From Elainella sp. Prado103 (GTDB taxonomy: Bacteria > Cyanobacteriota > Cyanobacteriia > Elainellales > Elainellaceae): 32,272 bases of DNA. Below are positions 8,533-18,252 of this stretch, piece by piece. Positions within the stretch are counted from its first letter, which is position 1, and each line of letters opens with the position of its first letter. The DNA lies in contig JALOOM010000097.1 of NCBI GenBank assembly GCA_025454395.1, forward strand, positions 1-32,272, in the 5' to 3' direction. Position numbers and translations under genes: made by a program. The notes beneath the pieces are model-generated. The model had not been told where the DNA came from, did no database searches, and saw only the letters and a program-made list of their open reading frames with translations.

Positions 8533-8904
8533 CTGATAGTGTTAAAGAATCATGCGATGCCGTTAGAAATACGGAGTTCGCTGTAGTGTGCTGAACTGTA
8601 AGTCTGCTGAACAGATGAAATAGGGCTGAATCCCTAGGGTCTCATTTTGATAATTTGTTCTCAGCAGTTCCCTGTGTCGGGTTTTAGGATTATTACTCAC
8701 GTCTACCAAACCAAGCTGTGCCCATCCTGAGATCCGGAAGCTTTGCTTCAATTTGTATTTAGGGGCTATGGTGCATTCTCGTCCTTCGGACTATTGCTAG
8801 GGTTGCACATTTCAAAAACATCATCTTTCAACTTTTGGAATGCGTGCTTTGACAAGGCTAGAAAAGTCACTAGAAAGTATGCCGAAGCTGAACCAGGTGC
8901 CTGC
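8533..8904. promoter_or_regulatory. divergent control region before the pix operon
   Basis: 372 bp between the divergently transcribed pentapeptide-repeat gene and pixG. It must hold the promoters of both, but no convincing -35/-10 pair could be picked by eye. A 62-codon minus frame at 8563-8751 and a TTG-initiated extension of pixG (from 8743) have no supporting features. Confidence 0.4.
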
Positions 8905-9948
8905 ATGGGTCGCTATACATTTTCTCGTGAATTTCCACTATCCCGTTTACTCAATCAGTTGATCGATCCCCAGATGGATGGTTGTTTGCGCTTGTCTGGT
9001 GGGTCAGTGTTTTGGCTGATTTATCTCCGGCAGGGCAAGTTAGCCTATGCCACAAATTCCATCGATCCATTTGGGCGGTTTGACCGCTATCTGCGCCGGT
9101 TAAGCATCCAAATTCCCACCTTAGTCAGTGCAATTCGCATTCAGGTGCGCTTACTATTTGAAACGCCTGCTGAACAGCCTTCTCCACTCTGCCGAGACTA
9201 TGAAGCCATTGACTGGTTGATCCAACAACAACATCTCACTCTCGCCCAAGCAGCCTTATTAGTTGAGGAATTGGCCAAAGAAGTGATCGAGTCTTTGCTC
9301 TCTATGCAGGAAGGGGAAGGGGAATGGATCCCCCTCGATCGCGCTCAATTACCGCTTTGTTGTCAGATCGATCTGCCTTCTTTACTGGAGTTTTGCCAGA
9401 GTCGATTACGCCAGCGCACAGCCGTCGGTCTGCCGACTTCACCGGGCATCCGTCCCACCGCCTTTAACTCTACGAGTGCCTATTCACTATCTTCTCTGGC
9501 ACAACAGTCTGCCCCTTTAGTGCAGTCTACTTCAATTGTTCCAGCCCCTCCTCATCCATCCCATTCTGACTTTCAGCGTCGTCGAGCCTATACCATTGCC
9601 TGTATTGATGACAGTCCGGTGGTCTTGAAGTCGATCGATCGATTTTTGCATGATGAGAATTGCACAGTCATCATGATCAATGATCCGGTGAAAGCCTTAA
9701 TGCAGATTATTCGTAGTCGTCCTGATTTGATTCTATTAGATGTTACGATGCCGAATCTGGATGGCTATGAGTTATGTTCTTTGCTTCGTAAACACCCTCA
9801 CTTTCGCCAGACTCCCGTAGTGATGGTTACCAGTCATACTGGCTTTATCGATCGAGCCAAAGCCCGTCTTGTCGGTGCTTCTGGATATTTGACTAAACCA
9901 TTTACCCAGCCAGACTTGGTCAAAATGGTATTTAAGCATCTCACCTAA
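8905..9948 (+). CDS. pixG: PixG-like PATAN response regulator
   Basis: Output regulator of a Pix-type phototaxis system, expected to act on type IV pilus motility once phosphorylated by PixL. Residues 1-165 match the PatA N-terminal (PATAN/DUF4388-like) domain: FPLSRLLNQLIDPQMDGCLRL, FWLIYLRQGKLAYAT and a run on handling of the DYEAIDWL segment. A Ser/Pro-rich linker (170-222) leads to a C-terminal receiver (228-347) with acidic pocket D235/D236, phosphoacceptor D279 in LILLDVTMP and the conserved K331 in LTKPF. The start is the ATG at 8905, preceded by AGGTG six bases upstream; the open frame runs back to a TTG at 8743 but the extra 54 residues look unrelated. First gene of the operon, separated from pixH by a 330-bp repeat-rich gap. 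The symbol is by homology and gene order. Confidence 0.88.
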   Translation: MGRYTFSREFPLSRLLNQLIDPQMDGCLRLSGGSVFWLIYLRQGKLAYATNSIDPFGRFDRYLRRLSIQIPTLVSAIRIQVRLLFETPAEQPSPLCRDYEAIDWLIQQQHLTLAQAALLVEELAKEVIESLLSMQEGEGEWIPLDRAQLPLCCQIDLPSLLEFCQSRLRQRTAVGLPTSPGIRPTAFNSTSAYSLSSLAQQSAPLVQSTSIVPAPPHPSHSDFQRRRAYTIACIDDSPVVLKSIDRFLHDENCTVIMINDPVKALMQIIRSRPDLILLDVTMPNLDGYELCSLLRKHPHFRQTPVVMVTSHTGFIDRAKARLVGASGYLTKPFTQPDLVKMVFKHLT

Positions 9949-10063
9949 TTTTCTCAAATTTTCTAGTCGATTTCACCACCAATTCTTGCCAATCATCTAT
10001 CGACATCTACACTGAACCGATCGACCGAGTTTCTAATCGATTTGCTTGCGAATTGATTTGCTT

Positions 10064-10143
10064 GCCAGTTGATTTTTAAGCCAGTTGATTTTTAAGCCAG
10101 TTGATTTTTAAGCCAGTTGATTTTTAAGCCAGTTGATTTTTAA
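10064..10143 (+). repeat. tandem repeat, 16 bp x 5 (perfect)
   Basis: Five identical copies of GCCAGTTGATTTTTAA in the pixG-pixH gap. Perfect identity implies recent expansion. Confidence 0.97.
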
Positions 10144-10166
10144 GGTTGTATTTCCTACCAGATTAG

Positions 10167-10206
10167 CCAATCTCAGCCAATCTCAGTCAATCTCAGTCAA
10201 TCTCAG
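10167..10206 (+). repeat. tandem repeat, 10 bp x 4
   Basis: Two copies of CCAATCTCAG followed by two of TCAATCTCAG, directly after the 16-bp array and unrelated to it. Confidence 0.93.
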
Positions 10207-10278
10207 TGTATTTCCTTCTCCTTACGCCCTCCCCTTGCGCCCTACTCCCTCAAAAATTTTTAGATTCACAGATAATCC

Positions 10279-10641
10279 ATGAATACTGTGCTAGTGGTTG
10301 AAGATACGCCATCTGAACGGGAATTGCTGAGTCACTATCTTCAGCAGAGCGGTTACACCGTTATTGATGCCAGCAGTGGCAAAGAAGCCCTCGACAAAGC
10401 AATTACTCAGAAGCCAGATGTGATTGTCACCGATATTGTCATGCCTGGTATGAGCGGATTTGAACTCTGTCGTAACTTGAAGCGACATCCTGAAACCGAA
10501 AAGGTGCCGATCGTCGTGTGTAGTTCAAAAGATCAATATATCGATCGGCTCTGGGGATTAAAGCAAGGCGCAACCCTCTACATAACTAAACCATTCACGC
10601 GGGAGCAGTTGATTCATGCCGTTGAATCCGTTGTCCATTGA
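10279..10641 (+). CDS. pixH: PixH-like CheY response regulator
   Basis: A single receiver domain of 120 residues, the CheY-like second regulator of Pix/Pil systems. It has acidic pocket E8/D9 in VLVVEDTPSER, phosphoacceptor D52 in IVTDIVMPGMSGFELC, and K104 in YITKPFTREQ. There is no output domain. It is expected to receive phosphate from the PixL kinase and either modulate the opposite pilus motor or act as a phosphate sink; that role follows from the family, not from this sequence. Its stop overlaps the probable pixI start, indicating translational coupling. Confidence 0.92.
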   Translation: MNTVLVVEDTPSERELLSHYLQQSGYTVIDASSGKEALDKAITQKPDVIVTDIVMPGMSGFELCRNLKRHPETEKVPIVVCSSKDQYIDRLWGLKQGATLYITKPFTREQLIHAVESVVH

Positions 10642-11218
10642 AATTTCCCACCTTGGAACTATAGCAGAGCCTGATCCGTCCTCAGAGCTAACGATGGCGG
10701 ATAGGGGATTAGATCAGTCAATTCAACCGATGGTTGCCAGCAATGCTGTCGGGGCAAAGGAAGAAACCTATTTGAAGTTTCGTCTGGATGCTCAAACTGC
10801 TGCTGTCATTCCAGCGCGATCGATTCAGGAAGCCTTTATTCTGCCTGCCCGTCAACTCACTGCCATGCCCAATTTACCTGCTGCATTGCTCGGCTTAACC
10901 AACCGCCGCAATCAAATCATTTGGGTGGTTGATCTGGCACAACTGTTGGGACTCTCAATATTCGATGCTTCGACAAGGCAGTATAACCTCCTACTGATCC
11001 AAGTGGGAATGTTACAGCTTGGGTTAGCCGTTCATGGGATTGAAGGAATGGTGCGTCTCTCGACCGATCGAATTCAAGCCCCGATCGGACAGATGAGTGT
11101 CTCGCTTCTACCCTACCTGCAAGGCTGTACCTGGACATCTCAGAATGATCAACCAGAAATCCTATTGGTTTTAGATGCTGAAGCAATCACCCAATCCCCT
11201 ATTTTGAATTCCGGCTGA
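10616..11218 (+). CDS. pixI: PixI-like CheW adaptor
   Basis: Couples the receptor PixJ to the kinase PixL. The CheW fold occupies about residues 50-195: [20 protein letters not shown], then [20 protein letters not shown], then the second half with [17 protein letters not shown]. The ATG at 10616 lies inside the pixH 3' end (26-bp overlap) and has GGGAG ten bases upstream, giving 200 residues with an unstructured head. The ATG at 10694 (MADRGLDQ) would give 174 residues, closer to ordinary CheW length, but has no visible ribosome site. The identity as CheW is secure from fold and operon position; the exact start is not. Confidence 0.88.
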   Translation: MPLNPLSIEISHLGTIAEPDPSSELTMADRGLDQSIQPMVASNAVGAKEETYLKFRLDAQTAAVIPARSIQEAFILPARQLTAMPNLPAALLGLTNRRNQIIWVVDLAQLLGLSIFDASTRQYNLLLIQVGMLQLGLAVHGIEGMVRLSTDRIQAPIGQMSVSLLPYLQGCTWTSQNDQPEILLVLDAEAITQSPILNSG

Positions 11219-11286
11219 GGGTTGTCACAACTCGTTCTATTTTAAATTTTTTGATTTATCTCCTTCACCTTTTACTCAAGCAATAT

Positions 11287-14200
11287 ATGACAACCCAACT
11301 GCGCGATTCACTTAACCATTCCAAGCACCATTCTGAGGAAATTCCTTCGATCGAACCAATTGCGTCAAGCGCGATCGAAGATCCACAGGTGAGTCGGTCA
11401 GGTTGGTTGAGTCACCTATCCATTCGGCAGAAGTCTCTACTGACCTTAGTCAGCTCGGAGGTTTTATCCATTCTGGCGATCATGGGAGCGAGTTCAGCAT
11501 TATTGCTCTGGGGAGGACGTATGCTCCTTGAACAGCAGTCCAAATCTGAATTAGAGGTGATGACTGTTCTTCATGACATGGCAACAGAGCAGTCTATTGT
11601 CAGTTTACGTAGCCCCGCTACTCATCCTGCACTTCTGACCGTGGCTCGAGAATATGCCAATAGCCGCACTCTCAACCCGGAGTCTACTCAAGCAGCGCGA
11701 GACTGGCTCAAATCTATTGTGATTCCTAACAGAATGCAATATGGAATGCTATTGGGAACCGATCGAAAAATTCTAGTGCATACAACAGCCGCATCCATCG
11801 ATCGCAGCTTTGACCCCGATGGGATCATCACAGCAGTTCTCCAATCTGGTCTCCAATCTGGCAAAGAGCTGCAAAGTCTAGTCGTTGTCAGCAGCCAATC
11901 CCTTCAGCAAGAGGCAGTTCCCTTGCCAGCCGGACTGAATCAGCAGGATATGTTGGTGCGTTATGTCGCGATACCTGTCAAAGATCCAGAGAATCAAACT
12001 TTACTCGGTGTACTGGTGAGTGGCGAAATCCTCAACCAAAATCGGGACTTAGTCGATCGGACGATCCAAGCATTAGGAAGCGGTTATAGTGGGCTTTATC
12101 TTCGGCAAACCAATGGGGTGTTGGGTTTGGTGTCCAGCCTGAAACTCAGTGATCAATCTACCAATGCCCAAGCTGAATCAATGGTGTCTCTTCCTGATGC
12201 GCGGCTGTTAGAGAGGGCGATCCAGGCTGAACCTCCGCAAATTGCCATGCAGCGATCTACCCTTTTGGGGCAACCCTATACCCTCGCCGCCCGTCCCTTA
12301 ACGAATCACCAAGGCGATCCAGTTGCCGTCCTCGTACGGGGTACTTCCGAGGTGGCGTTTCATCAACTATTACAACAACTGTTAAAACTTCAGCTTAGTA
12401 TTGCTGGACTGCTGCTATTACTCGATCTAGTCTTCGCCAGACTTCTGGGAAATTCACTCATTCATCCCATTCAGCAACTTCATCACATCACTCGTCAGTT
12501 TAGTCGAGGCGATCGGCGCGTGCGGGCAGCCGCTTCCACCACTGATGAGATGGGTGAACTGACCCAAGCTTTCAACGAATTAGCAGAGAATATCTCCCGC
12601 TCAGAAGCGCGAATGTCTGAGCAAAACCGCACCCAAGAACAAGTTAACGAACGAGTCAGGTTGCTATCGGAAGTCACCTTACAGATTCGACAATCCCTCC
12701 ATATCCAAACCATTCTCAATACGGCTGTGGAAGGTGGACGGGCTTTACTGCAAGCCGATCGCGTTGTGGTCTATCGCTTTAATCCTGACTTTACCAGTGG
12801 TGAAATTGCTGCTGAATCGGTCGGCGAAGGCTGGATCAAAGCCTTGGGTAAAACCATTTATGATCCGCTCAATCCCATCTCGTTAGATCGCTACCGCACC
12901 GGCCGAATTTCGATGATTGACAATTTAGCCACAGCTCACTTAACGAGCTGTCATTGCGAGATCTTAGAGCGCTTAGAAGTACAAGCTAACATGGTGGCCC
13001 CCATCCTGGTTGGCGATCAACTACTAGGGTTGTTCTGTGTGCACCAATGTGCCACCCCGCGCATTTGGCAACCCAGCGATCTTGAACTCATCCAACAACT
13101 CTCATCCCAAGTCGGTTATGCAATCGCCCATGCGTCCCTATTACAACAACAAAAACATATTGCCGATCGAGAACGCCAACTCAACCTCACCGTTTCTCAA
13201 ATGCGGGAAACCCTGGAACAACAGCATATCTTCAACATTGTTTTGGCAGAAACTCGCCAGATTTTAGCAGCCGATCGAACCATTATTTACCAGTTTGACG
13301 ATCGTTGGGAAGGCACAATTGTTGCGGAATCAGTAGATGATAACTACTTGTCTGCCCTGGGATCTCAAATTGCCGATCCTTGCTTTGCCGATCGCTATGT
13401 GGAAAAATATCGCAAAGGGCGCGTGCAAGCCACAATAGACATTCGGCAAGCCGGACTCACCGACTGTCATATTCAGCAACTAGAAGCATTTCAGGTTAAG
13501 GCCAACCTGGTCGCTCCAATTTTAGTCAAAGACAAGTTGTTAGGATTACTCATTGCCCATCAGTGCTCGAAACCTCGCCATTGGCAGGAATCCGATATTC
13601 GGTTTATGCGACAAATTGCCATTCAGCTTGGATTTGCCTTAGAACAAGCCTTATTACTGAGTCAAACCGAGCAGGCTCGCCAAGCCGCAGAAGCCCTCTC
13701 AGAAGAACGCCAACAAGAAAAAGAACATCTTCAGCAACAATTGGTCAACTTACTTGCCCATGTGGAAGGAGCCGCCAGCGGTAACTTGACTGTACATGCA
13801 GAGGTTTCAACGGGTGAAATTGGTACCGTAGCTGATTTTTTCAACGCGATTATTGAGAATCTACGCTTGATTGTCATGCAGGTAAAACAGTCTGCCCAGC
13901 AAGTGAATACCGCTTTAGGCAAGAACGAAGACGCGATCCAACACTTAGCCGATGCTGCCCATCAGCAATCAGAAGAAACCTCTCATATTTTGAATTCGGT
14001 GGAGCAGATGACCCGCTCGATCCAGGATGTAGCAGAGAGTGCTCGCCAAACTGCTCAGGTGGCTCGATCGGCCTCGACAACAGCGGAAACCGGGGGCATG
14101 GCGATGGATTTAACTGTCCACAATATCCTCAATTTGCGCAACACGATCGGGGATACAGCCAAGAAAGTAAAACGATTAGGGGAATCCTCCCAGCAAATTT

Positions 14201-14721
14201 CTCAAGTGGTGTCGCTCATCAACCAAATTGCGCTACAAACCAATCTTCTGGCAATTAACGCAGGCATTGAGGCAGCCAGAGCGGGGGAAGAAGGACGAGG
14301 ATTTGCGATCGTCGCGGAAGAAGTGGGTGAGTTAGCAGCCCGATCGGCAGAAGCCACCCAGGAGATCGAGCAAGTGGTGGCTGCAATCCAGCGAGAAACC
14401 AGCCAGGTAGTGGAAGCCATGGAGCAAAGCACGTTGCAAGTTGTGGAAGGCACCAAGCTGGTGGAAGAGGCAAAACAGAGCCTTGAGGAGATTAGGGAAG
14501 TATCCCGCCAAATTGATGGTCTGGTGCAGTCGATCTCAGAAGCGACTGTCTCCCAAGCAGCTACCTCCAGTGCCGTTATGCAACTGATGCAACAGGTCAC
14601 CCAAGTTTCAGCACAGACTTCGCTGTCTTCTCAGCACATTGCTACTGCGATCCGACAAACCGTCACGATCGCTCAAGAATTGCAATCTTCCGTAGAAATG
14701 TTCACTGTGGAACCGAATTAA
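11287..14721 (+). CDS. pixJ: PixJ-like phototaxis receptor with two GAF domains
   Basis: A 1144-residue methyl-accepting receptor. Order: cytosolic head, membrane segment at about 54-77 ([17 protein letters not shown]), extracytoplasmic sensor region to about 365, membrane segment at about 370-388 ([17 protein letters not shown]), HAMP (389-440), GAF1 (about 475-620), GAF2 (about 650-795), a second HAMP-like segment (830-875), then the MCP signalling hairpin with tip [20 protein letters not shown] (about 978-997). GAF2 has the DXCF motif (D697-P-C-F700) and the bilin-binding Cys-His pair C727-H728, the hallmark of DXCF cyanobacteriochromes such as Synechocystis PixJ GAF2. GAF1 keeps a Cys-His pair (C555-H556) but has DPLN in place of DXCF. 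The ATG at 11287 is preferred over an in-frame TTG at 11251. It lies 68 bp after pixI. Confidence 0.93.
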   Translation: MTTQLRDSLNHSKHHSEEIPSIEPIASSAIEDPQVSRSGWLSHLSIRQKSLLTLVSSEVLSILAIMGASSALLLWGGRMLLEQQSKSELEVMTVLHDMATEQSIVSLRSPATHPALLTVAREYANSRTLNPESTQAARDWLKSIVIPNRMQYGMLLGTDRKILVHTTAASIDRSFDPDGIITAVLQSGLQSGKELQSLVVVSSQSLQQEAVPLPAGLNQQDMLVRYVAIPVKDPENQTLLGVLVSGEILNQNRDLVDRTIQALGSGYSGLYLRQTNGVLGLVSSLKLSDQSTNAQAESMVSLPDARLLERAIQAEPPQIAMQRSTLLGQPYTLAARPLTNHQGDPVAVLVRGTSEVAFHQLLQQLLKLQLSIAGLLLLLDLVFARLLGNSLIHPIQQLHHITRQFSRGDRRVRAAASTTDEMGELTQAFNELAENISRSEARMSEQNRTQEQVNERVRLLSEVTLQIRQSLHIQTILNTAVEGGRALLQADRVVVYRFNPDFTSGEIAAESVGEGWIKALGKTIYDPLNPISLDRYRTGRISMIDNLATAHLTSCHCEILERLEVQANMVAPILVGDQLLGLFCVHQCATPRIWQPSDLELIQQLSSQVGYAIAHASLLQQQKHIADRERQLNLTVSQMRETLEQQHIFNIVLAETRQILAADRTIIYQFDDRWEGTIVAESVDDNYLSALGSQIADPCFADRYVEKYRKGRVQATIDIRQAGLTDCHIQQLEAFQVKANLVAPILVKDKLLGLLIAHQCSKPRHWQESDIRFMRQIAIQLGFALEQALLLSQTEQARQAAEALSEERQQEKEHLQQQLVNLLAHVEGAASGNLTVHAEVSTGEIGTVADFFNAIIENLRLIVMQVKQSAQQVNTALGKNEDAIQHLADAAHQQSEETSHILNSVEQMTRSIQDVAESARQTAQVARSASTTAETGGMAMDLTVHNILNLRNTIGDTAKKVKRLGESSQQISQVVSLINQIALQTNLLAINAGIEAARAGEEGRGFAIVAEEVGELAARSAEATQEIEQVVAAIQRETSQVVEAMEQSTLQVVEGTKLVEEAKQSLEEIREVSRQIDGLVQSISEATVSQAATSSAVMQLMQQVTQVSAQTSLSSQHIATAIRQTVTIAQELQSSVEMFTVEPN

Positions 14722-14827
14722 AGCGATATGGCTACAGCAAGCGATTTCAACCCATAGGGAGGGAAAGAAACAGGCAACACCAGGCGAACTCAAGGATGAA
14801 TCAGAGTGACTGAGGTGAAAGTAATAG

Positions 14828-17800
14828 ATGGATAGGGAAAAAGAAATTCAACAACAGTTTTTGGATGAGGCGCAAGAATATATTCAAATTCTGGAAACTG
14901 TCCTCATCGGCATCAGTCAGAGGATTGAAACCGATCCGATTAATGCCGCATTGCGATCCACCCACTCGATCAAAGGTGGAGCAGCCATGATGGGATTCAC
15001 TCGCTTAAGCCACTATGCCCATCGCCTAGAAGATTCCCTAAAAGTTCTGAAAATTCAAAGAAATGCCGTCAATCCAGATATTACGCTAGAACAACAGCTC
15101 CTCGCCGCCGTAGATGGGCTCCGACAAATTTGTGAACTGGAACGACAAGAGCGATCGATCGGAGCTGACCTACAAACTCAGATTGATGCCCTCTTGGATC
15201 AACTACACCAGCGGTTGGGCGAGCCGCAAGCCGAAGATGCCTATTCGATCCTGGCTCCTGAAGAAGGTCAAGATATCGTTTTACTGCTGTTTCAAACCGA
15301 AGTAGAAGCAAGCCTGAGTCAACTGGAAGCCATTTTATCTTCAGCAGCAATCCTTTCAGCCGAGGACGGAGGCTCGGAGCCACTGCTCCCCTTCCTGGCT
15401 CAATTAACCGATGAGTTGGGTGGCTTAGGTGAAATGCTGCAATTGCCCGCCTTTGTCCAGCTCTGTCGATCGGTACAACAGCATTTGCTAGCTGCCTCAG
15501 AGCCGGTAGGGCAGGTCGAACGGATTGCCACCGCTGCTCTCCAGGCTTGGCGACGATCGCAAGCCCTGATCCTCACCGGCCACCGCAGCGAACTCCCTGA
15601 TGCCATTACCCTACCCGGCATTACCCCAGTCTCATTTGCAGCCAGCCTGCTAGAATCCCAACCCGCTCCGGTGTCGGCTGCTTCTGAAGCGATCGATGCA
15701 AACGAGTCTGCCCCCACCGCCCCGATCGCTGAGGAAACCACCCGGATCCCTACCACCAATCCTGATGCTCTGGTGCTGCCAGCCACTTCAAGCGTAGAAA
15801 CCAGCTTGACAGAAGCAAAACTGAACCCTCAGCCCGATCTGGTCGAAAATACGGTGCGGGTACCAGTCAAACAGCTCGATCGCCTCAACGATTTGTGCGG
15901 TGAATTGACCATTGAACGCAATGGTTTAGATCTCAGTCTCAAACGGTTACGCAAGCTGATGAAAGGTTTGAGCCAACGCATTCAGGTGCTGGAAACCTCT
16001 AATACGGAACTGCGCGATGCTTATGATCAAGTCGCTCCGCTAGATACCGGATCAATGCAGTCTTCAATGCCCCAACGCTCCCATCCCCTGTGCCGATCGG
16101 TTGGGTTACACTTGGAGCCCCATCTGAGGTTCAATCCCCCCTCCCCGGATCGCCTGACTGCTAGTGCTCAACCTTTCAACGGGCTAGACTCCGGTTTTGA
16201 TGCGTTGGAATTGGATCGCTACGACAATCTGCATTTGCTCTCCCAGGAAGTGATGGAATCGATCGTCCAGATTCAGGAGATCGCCAGCGATCTGGAAATT
16301 GGGCTGGATGAAGCCGAGCAAACGACCCGCGAACTGAATCGCACCGCCCGTCAGTTGCAAACCCGCCTGACTCAAGTACGGATGCGCCCCCTGTCGGATC
16401 TTACCGATCGCTTTCCTCGTGCTTTGCGAGACTTGTCGCTGCAATATGGCAAACCTGTTCGACTTCAAGTACAAGGTGCCAATACACTGATCGATCGCAA
16501 TATTCTTGATGCTTTAAACGAACCACTCCTGCATCTGGTGCGAAATGCCTTTGATCATGGCATCGAACCGCCTGAACTTCGCCAGCAGCATGGTAAACCC
16601 CCCGAAGGCACCATTACGATTCGCGCCAGCCACCAACCCAGCCGCACTTTGATTACCCTCAGCGATGATGGCGGCGGTATTCCGCTCGACAAAATTCGCG
16701 ATCGGGCCCGTCAGATGGGGTTAGACGAAGTGTTACTGGCCGCTGCAAGCGATCAAGAATTACTCTCACTCATTTTTGAACCGGGCTTCAGTACTTGCGA
16801 TCAGGTCACCGCCCTATCAGGACGCGGCATTGGCATGGATGTCGTGCGCGATCGACTGCGGCAAATTCAGGGAGAAATTACGGTCAACACTCAGGCGGGG
16901 CAAGGCACCACGTTTACCCTATCTGTACCGTTGACCCTGTCAGTGATGCGAGTGCTATTGGCAGAGAGTAACGGGCTGCTGATGGCCTTCCCCACTCGTG
17001 CGATCCAGGAAATGGTGATTCCCGATCCCAGTCAGATCATGACCACAGCAGGCAGTGAGGCATTTGCCTGGAATGGCAGCATGGTGCAGTTAATTCGCCT
17101 CAAACAGTGGCTCACGTTTAACGGTTCCCGCTCCCTGGACACCCCTGAAGGCACGGCTGCGATCGGTGTACCAACGGTGCTGCTCTTGACTCAGGGGGAT
17201 CAACTGATTGGCTTAGAAGTCGATCGCTGCTGGGGCGAGCAAGAAGTGGCGATCCGTAAAATCCAGGGTGGGCCAAGTCTACCGGCTGGCTTCAGCAATT
17301 GCACTATTCTAGGCGACGGTCGCGTCGTGCCACTCGTGAGCATACCTGATCTGTGGCGCTGGTTAATCACCTGTCAACGCGCCCTCACCGATTTTTCCCA
17401 CCCTGCCTTAGCTCCGGTCGTAATCCGCACCGATCCCCGCTCGATCGCCGCTCTGCCCCGGACTCGCCATACCGTGTTGATTATTGATGACTCCACCAAT
17501 GTCCGCCGGTTCTTAGCCCTGACCCTGGAGAAAGCAGGCTATCAAGTCATTCAAGCCAAAGATGGGCAAGAAGCCCTGGACAAACTCGCAACCGGCCTGG
17601 CCGTACAAGCTGTAGTGTGTGATATTGAAATGCCCCGCTTGGATGGCTATGGCTTTCTGGCCCGCCTGAAATCAAACCCCAGTTACGAACAATTGCCAGT
17701 GGCCATGCTGACCACCCGCAGCAGCGATAAACACCGGCAATTGGCTCTCAGTTTGGGGGCGACGGCTTATTTCTCAAAACCATTCAATGAACAAAATTTG

Positions 17801-17830
17801 CTGCAAGCATTAGATCAAATGGTGGCTTAG
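14828..17830 (+). CDS. pixL: PixL-like hybrid CheA histidine kinase
   Basis: A 1000-residue kinase of the Pix chemotaxis-type pathway. The HPt domain at the N-terminus has phospho-acceptor H46 in STHSIKGGAAMMGF. After a linker come the dimerisation helices (350-520), the HATPase with N-box HLVRNAFDHGIE (569-580), G1 box DDGGGIP (613-619) and G2 box GRGIGMDVVRDRL (665-677), the regulatory CheW-like domain (700-850), and a C-terminal receiver with D887/D888, phosphoacceptor D932 in VVCDIEMPRLDGYG, and K984. A clear GAGGTGA ribosome site lies just upstream of the ATG. A Ser/Pro-rich insert at about 400-470 splits the dimerisation region, which is common in cyanobacterial CheA proteins. Last gene of the operon, followed by a palindromic element. 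Confidence 0.94.
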   Translation: MDREKEIQQQFLDEAQEYIQILETVLIGISQRIETDPINAALRSTHSIKGGAAMMGFTRLSHYAHRLEDSLKVLKIQRNAVNPDITLEQQLLAAVDGLRQICELERQERSIGADLQTQIDALLDQLHQRLGEPQAEDAYSILAPEEGQDIVLLLFQTEVEASLSQLEAILSSAAILSAEDGGSEPLLPFLAQLTDELGGLGEMLQLPAFVQLCRSVQQHLLAASEPVGQVERIATAALQAWRRSQALILTGHRSELPDAITLPGITPVSFAASLLESQPAPVSAASEAIDANESAPTAPIAEETTRIPTTNPDALVLPATSSVETSLTEAKLNPQPDLVENTVRVPVKQLDRLNDLCGELTIERNGLDLSLKRLRKLMKGLSQRIQVLETSNTELRDAYDQVAPLDTGSMQSSMPQRSHPLCRSVGLHLEPHLRFNPPSPDRLTASAQPFNGLDSGFDALELDRYDNLHLLSQEVMESIVQIQEIASDLEIGLDEAEQTTRELNRTARQLQTRLTQVRMRPLSDLTDRFPRALRDLSLQYGKPVRLQVQGANTLIDRNILDALNEPLLHLVRNAFDHGIEPPELRQQHGKPPEGTITIRASHQPSRTLITLSDDGGGIPLDKIRDRARQMGLDEVLLAAASDQELLSLIFEPGFSTCDQVTALSGRGIGMDVVRDRLRQIQGEITVNTQAGQGTTFTLSVPLTLSVMRVLLAESNGLLMAFPTRAIQEMVIPDPSQIMTTAGSEAFAWNGSMVQLIRLKQWLTFNGSRSLDTPEGTAAIGVPTVLLLTQGDQLIGLEVDRCWGEQEVAIRKIQGGPSLPAGFSNCTILGDGRVVPLVSIPDLWRWLITCQRALTDFSHPALAPVVIRTDPRSIAALPRTRHTVLIIDDSTNVRRFLALTLEKAGYQVIQAKDGQEALDKLATGLAVQAVVCDIEMPRLDGYGFLARLKSNPSYEQLPVAMLTTRSSDKHRQLALSLGATAYFSKPFNEQNLLQALDQMVA

Positions 17831-17861
17831 GTAGGTCGCCTGATTGACTGACAAATCTTTT

Positions 17862-17964
17862 CCCCTCATCCCTAAATCCCTTCTCCCACTAGGGGCGAAG
17901 GGACTTGCAATCCAATCCTGGTTCGAAAGCCCCTCTCCCAGAGCGGGCGAGGGGTTGGGGTGTG
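17862..17964. repeat. double-hairpin palindromic repeat element (MITE/REP-like)
   Basis: The element begins CCCCTCATCCCTAAATCCC and ends GCGAGGGGTTGGGGTG, so its ends are imperfect inverted repeats. Each half is itself a hairpin: CCCTTC...GAAGGG on the left and CCCCTC...GAGGGG on the right. This composition matches a widespread dispersed intergenic element of cyanobacteria and other bacteria (recalled, not searched). Placed after pixL, it may act as a transcription terminator. Confidence 0.7.
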
Positions 17965-17968
17965 AAAT

Positions 17969-18085
17969 GAGTCGCTGAAATGAGCCGCTGAGACGGGTCG
18001 CTGAGACGGGTCGCTGAAATGGGTCGCTGAAATGAGTCGCTGAGACGGGTCGCTGAGATGGGTCGCTGAAATAAGTCGCTGAAGT
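17969..18085 (+). repeat. tandem repeat, 13 bp x 9
   Basis: Nine units of G(G/A)GTCGCTGA(A/G)A(T/C), for example GGGTCGCTGAGAC and GGGTCGCTGAAAT. Two sequence types alternate irregularly, suggesting higher-order duplication. The 13-bp period would shift reading frames, which fits non-coding DNA. Confidence 0.95.
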
Positions 18086-18252
18086 AGGCAGATCAGGCAG
18101 GGGCTGAAGCAGCTTTTCACCCTGGGGATCGGGCTGCATCCGGAATTGGGTTAGAATTACCAGGAAGTCTGAATCGCTAGGAGTTGCAACAGGCGATCGA
18201 GCTGAGAGAAAAGTTGATCTAGAATAGGAGCATTTCTCACGTACCAGACTGC

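Larger units (their letters stand above)
9949..10278. other. repeat-rich gap between pixG and pixH
   Basis: 330 bp with no gene. It contains AT-rich variations on CGATTTGCTTGCGAATTGATTTGC (split here by partial duplications), a 16-bp x 5 array and a 10-bp x 4 array, and then a pyrimidine-rich stretch before pixH. It may host an internal promoter or separate the expression of pixG from that of pixHIJL. Confidence 0.6.
17831..18252. other. intergenic region with palindromic element and 13-bp array
   Basis: 422 bp between pixL and yqeK with no gene. It is filled by a GC-rich palindromic element (17862-17964) directly abutted by a nine-unit 13-bp array (17969-18085). The remaining 167 bp before yqeK should hold its promoter, but no clear signal was identified. 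Confidence 0.6.

Noticed and set aside
10064-10206. CRISPR-like repeats in the pixG-pixH gap
   Set aside because: The units are contiguous with no spacers and no cas genes are nearby; the same holds for all other arrays here.
17925-17940. GGTTCGAAAGC as a tRNA T-arm
   Set aside because: It belongs to the palindromic element; no acceptor stem or anticodon arm can be built around it.
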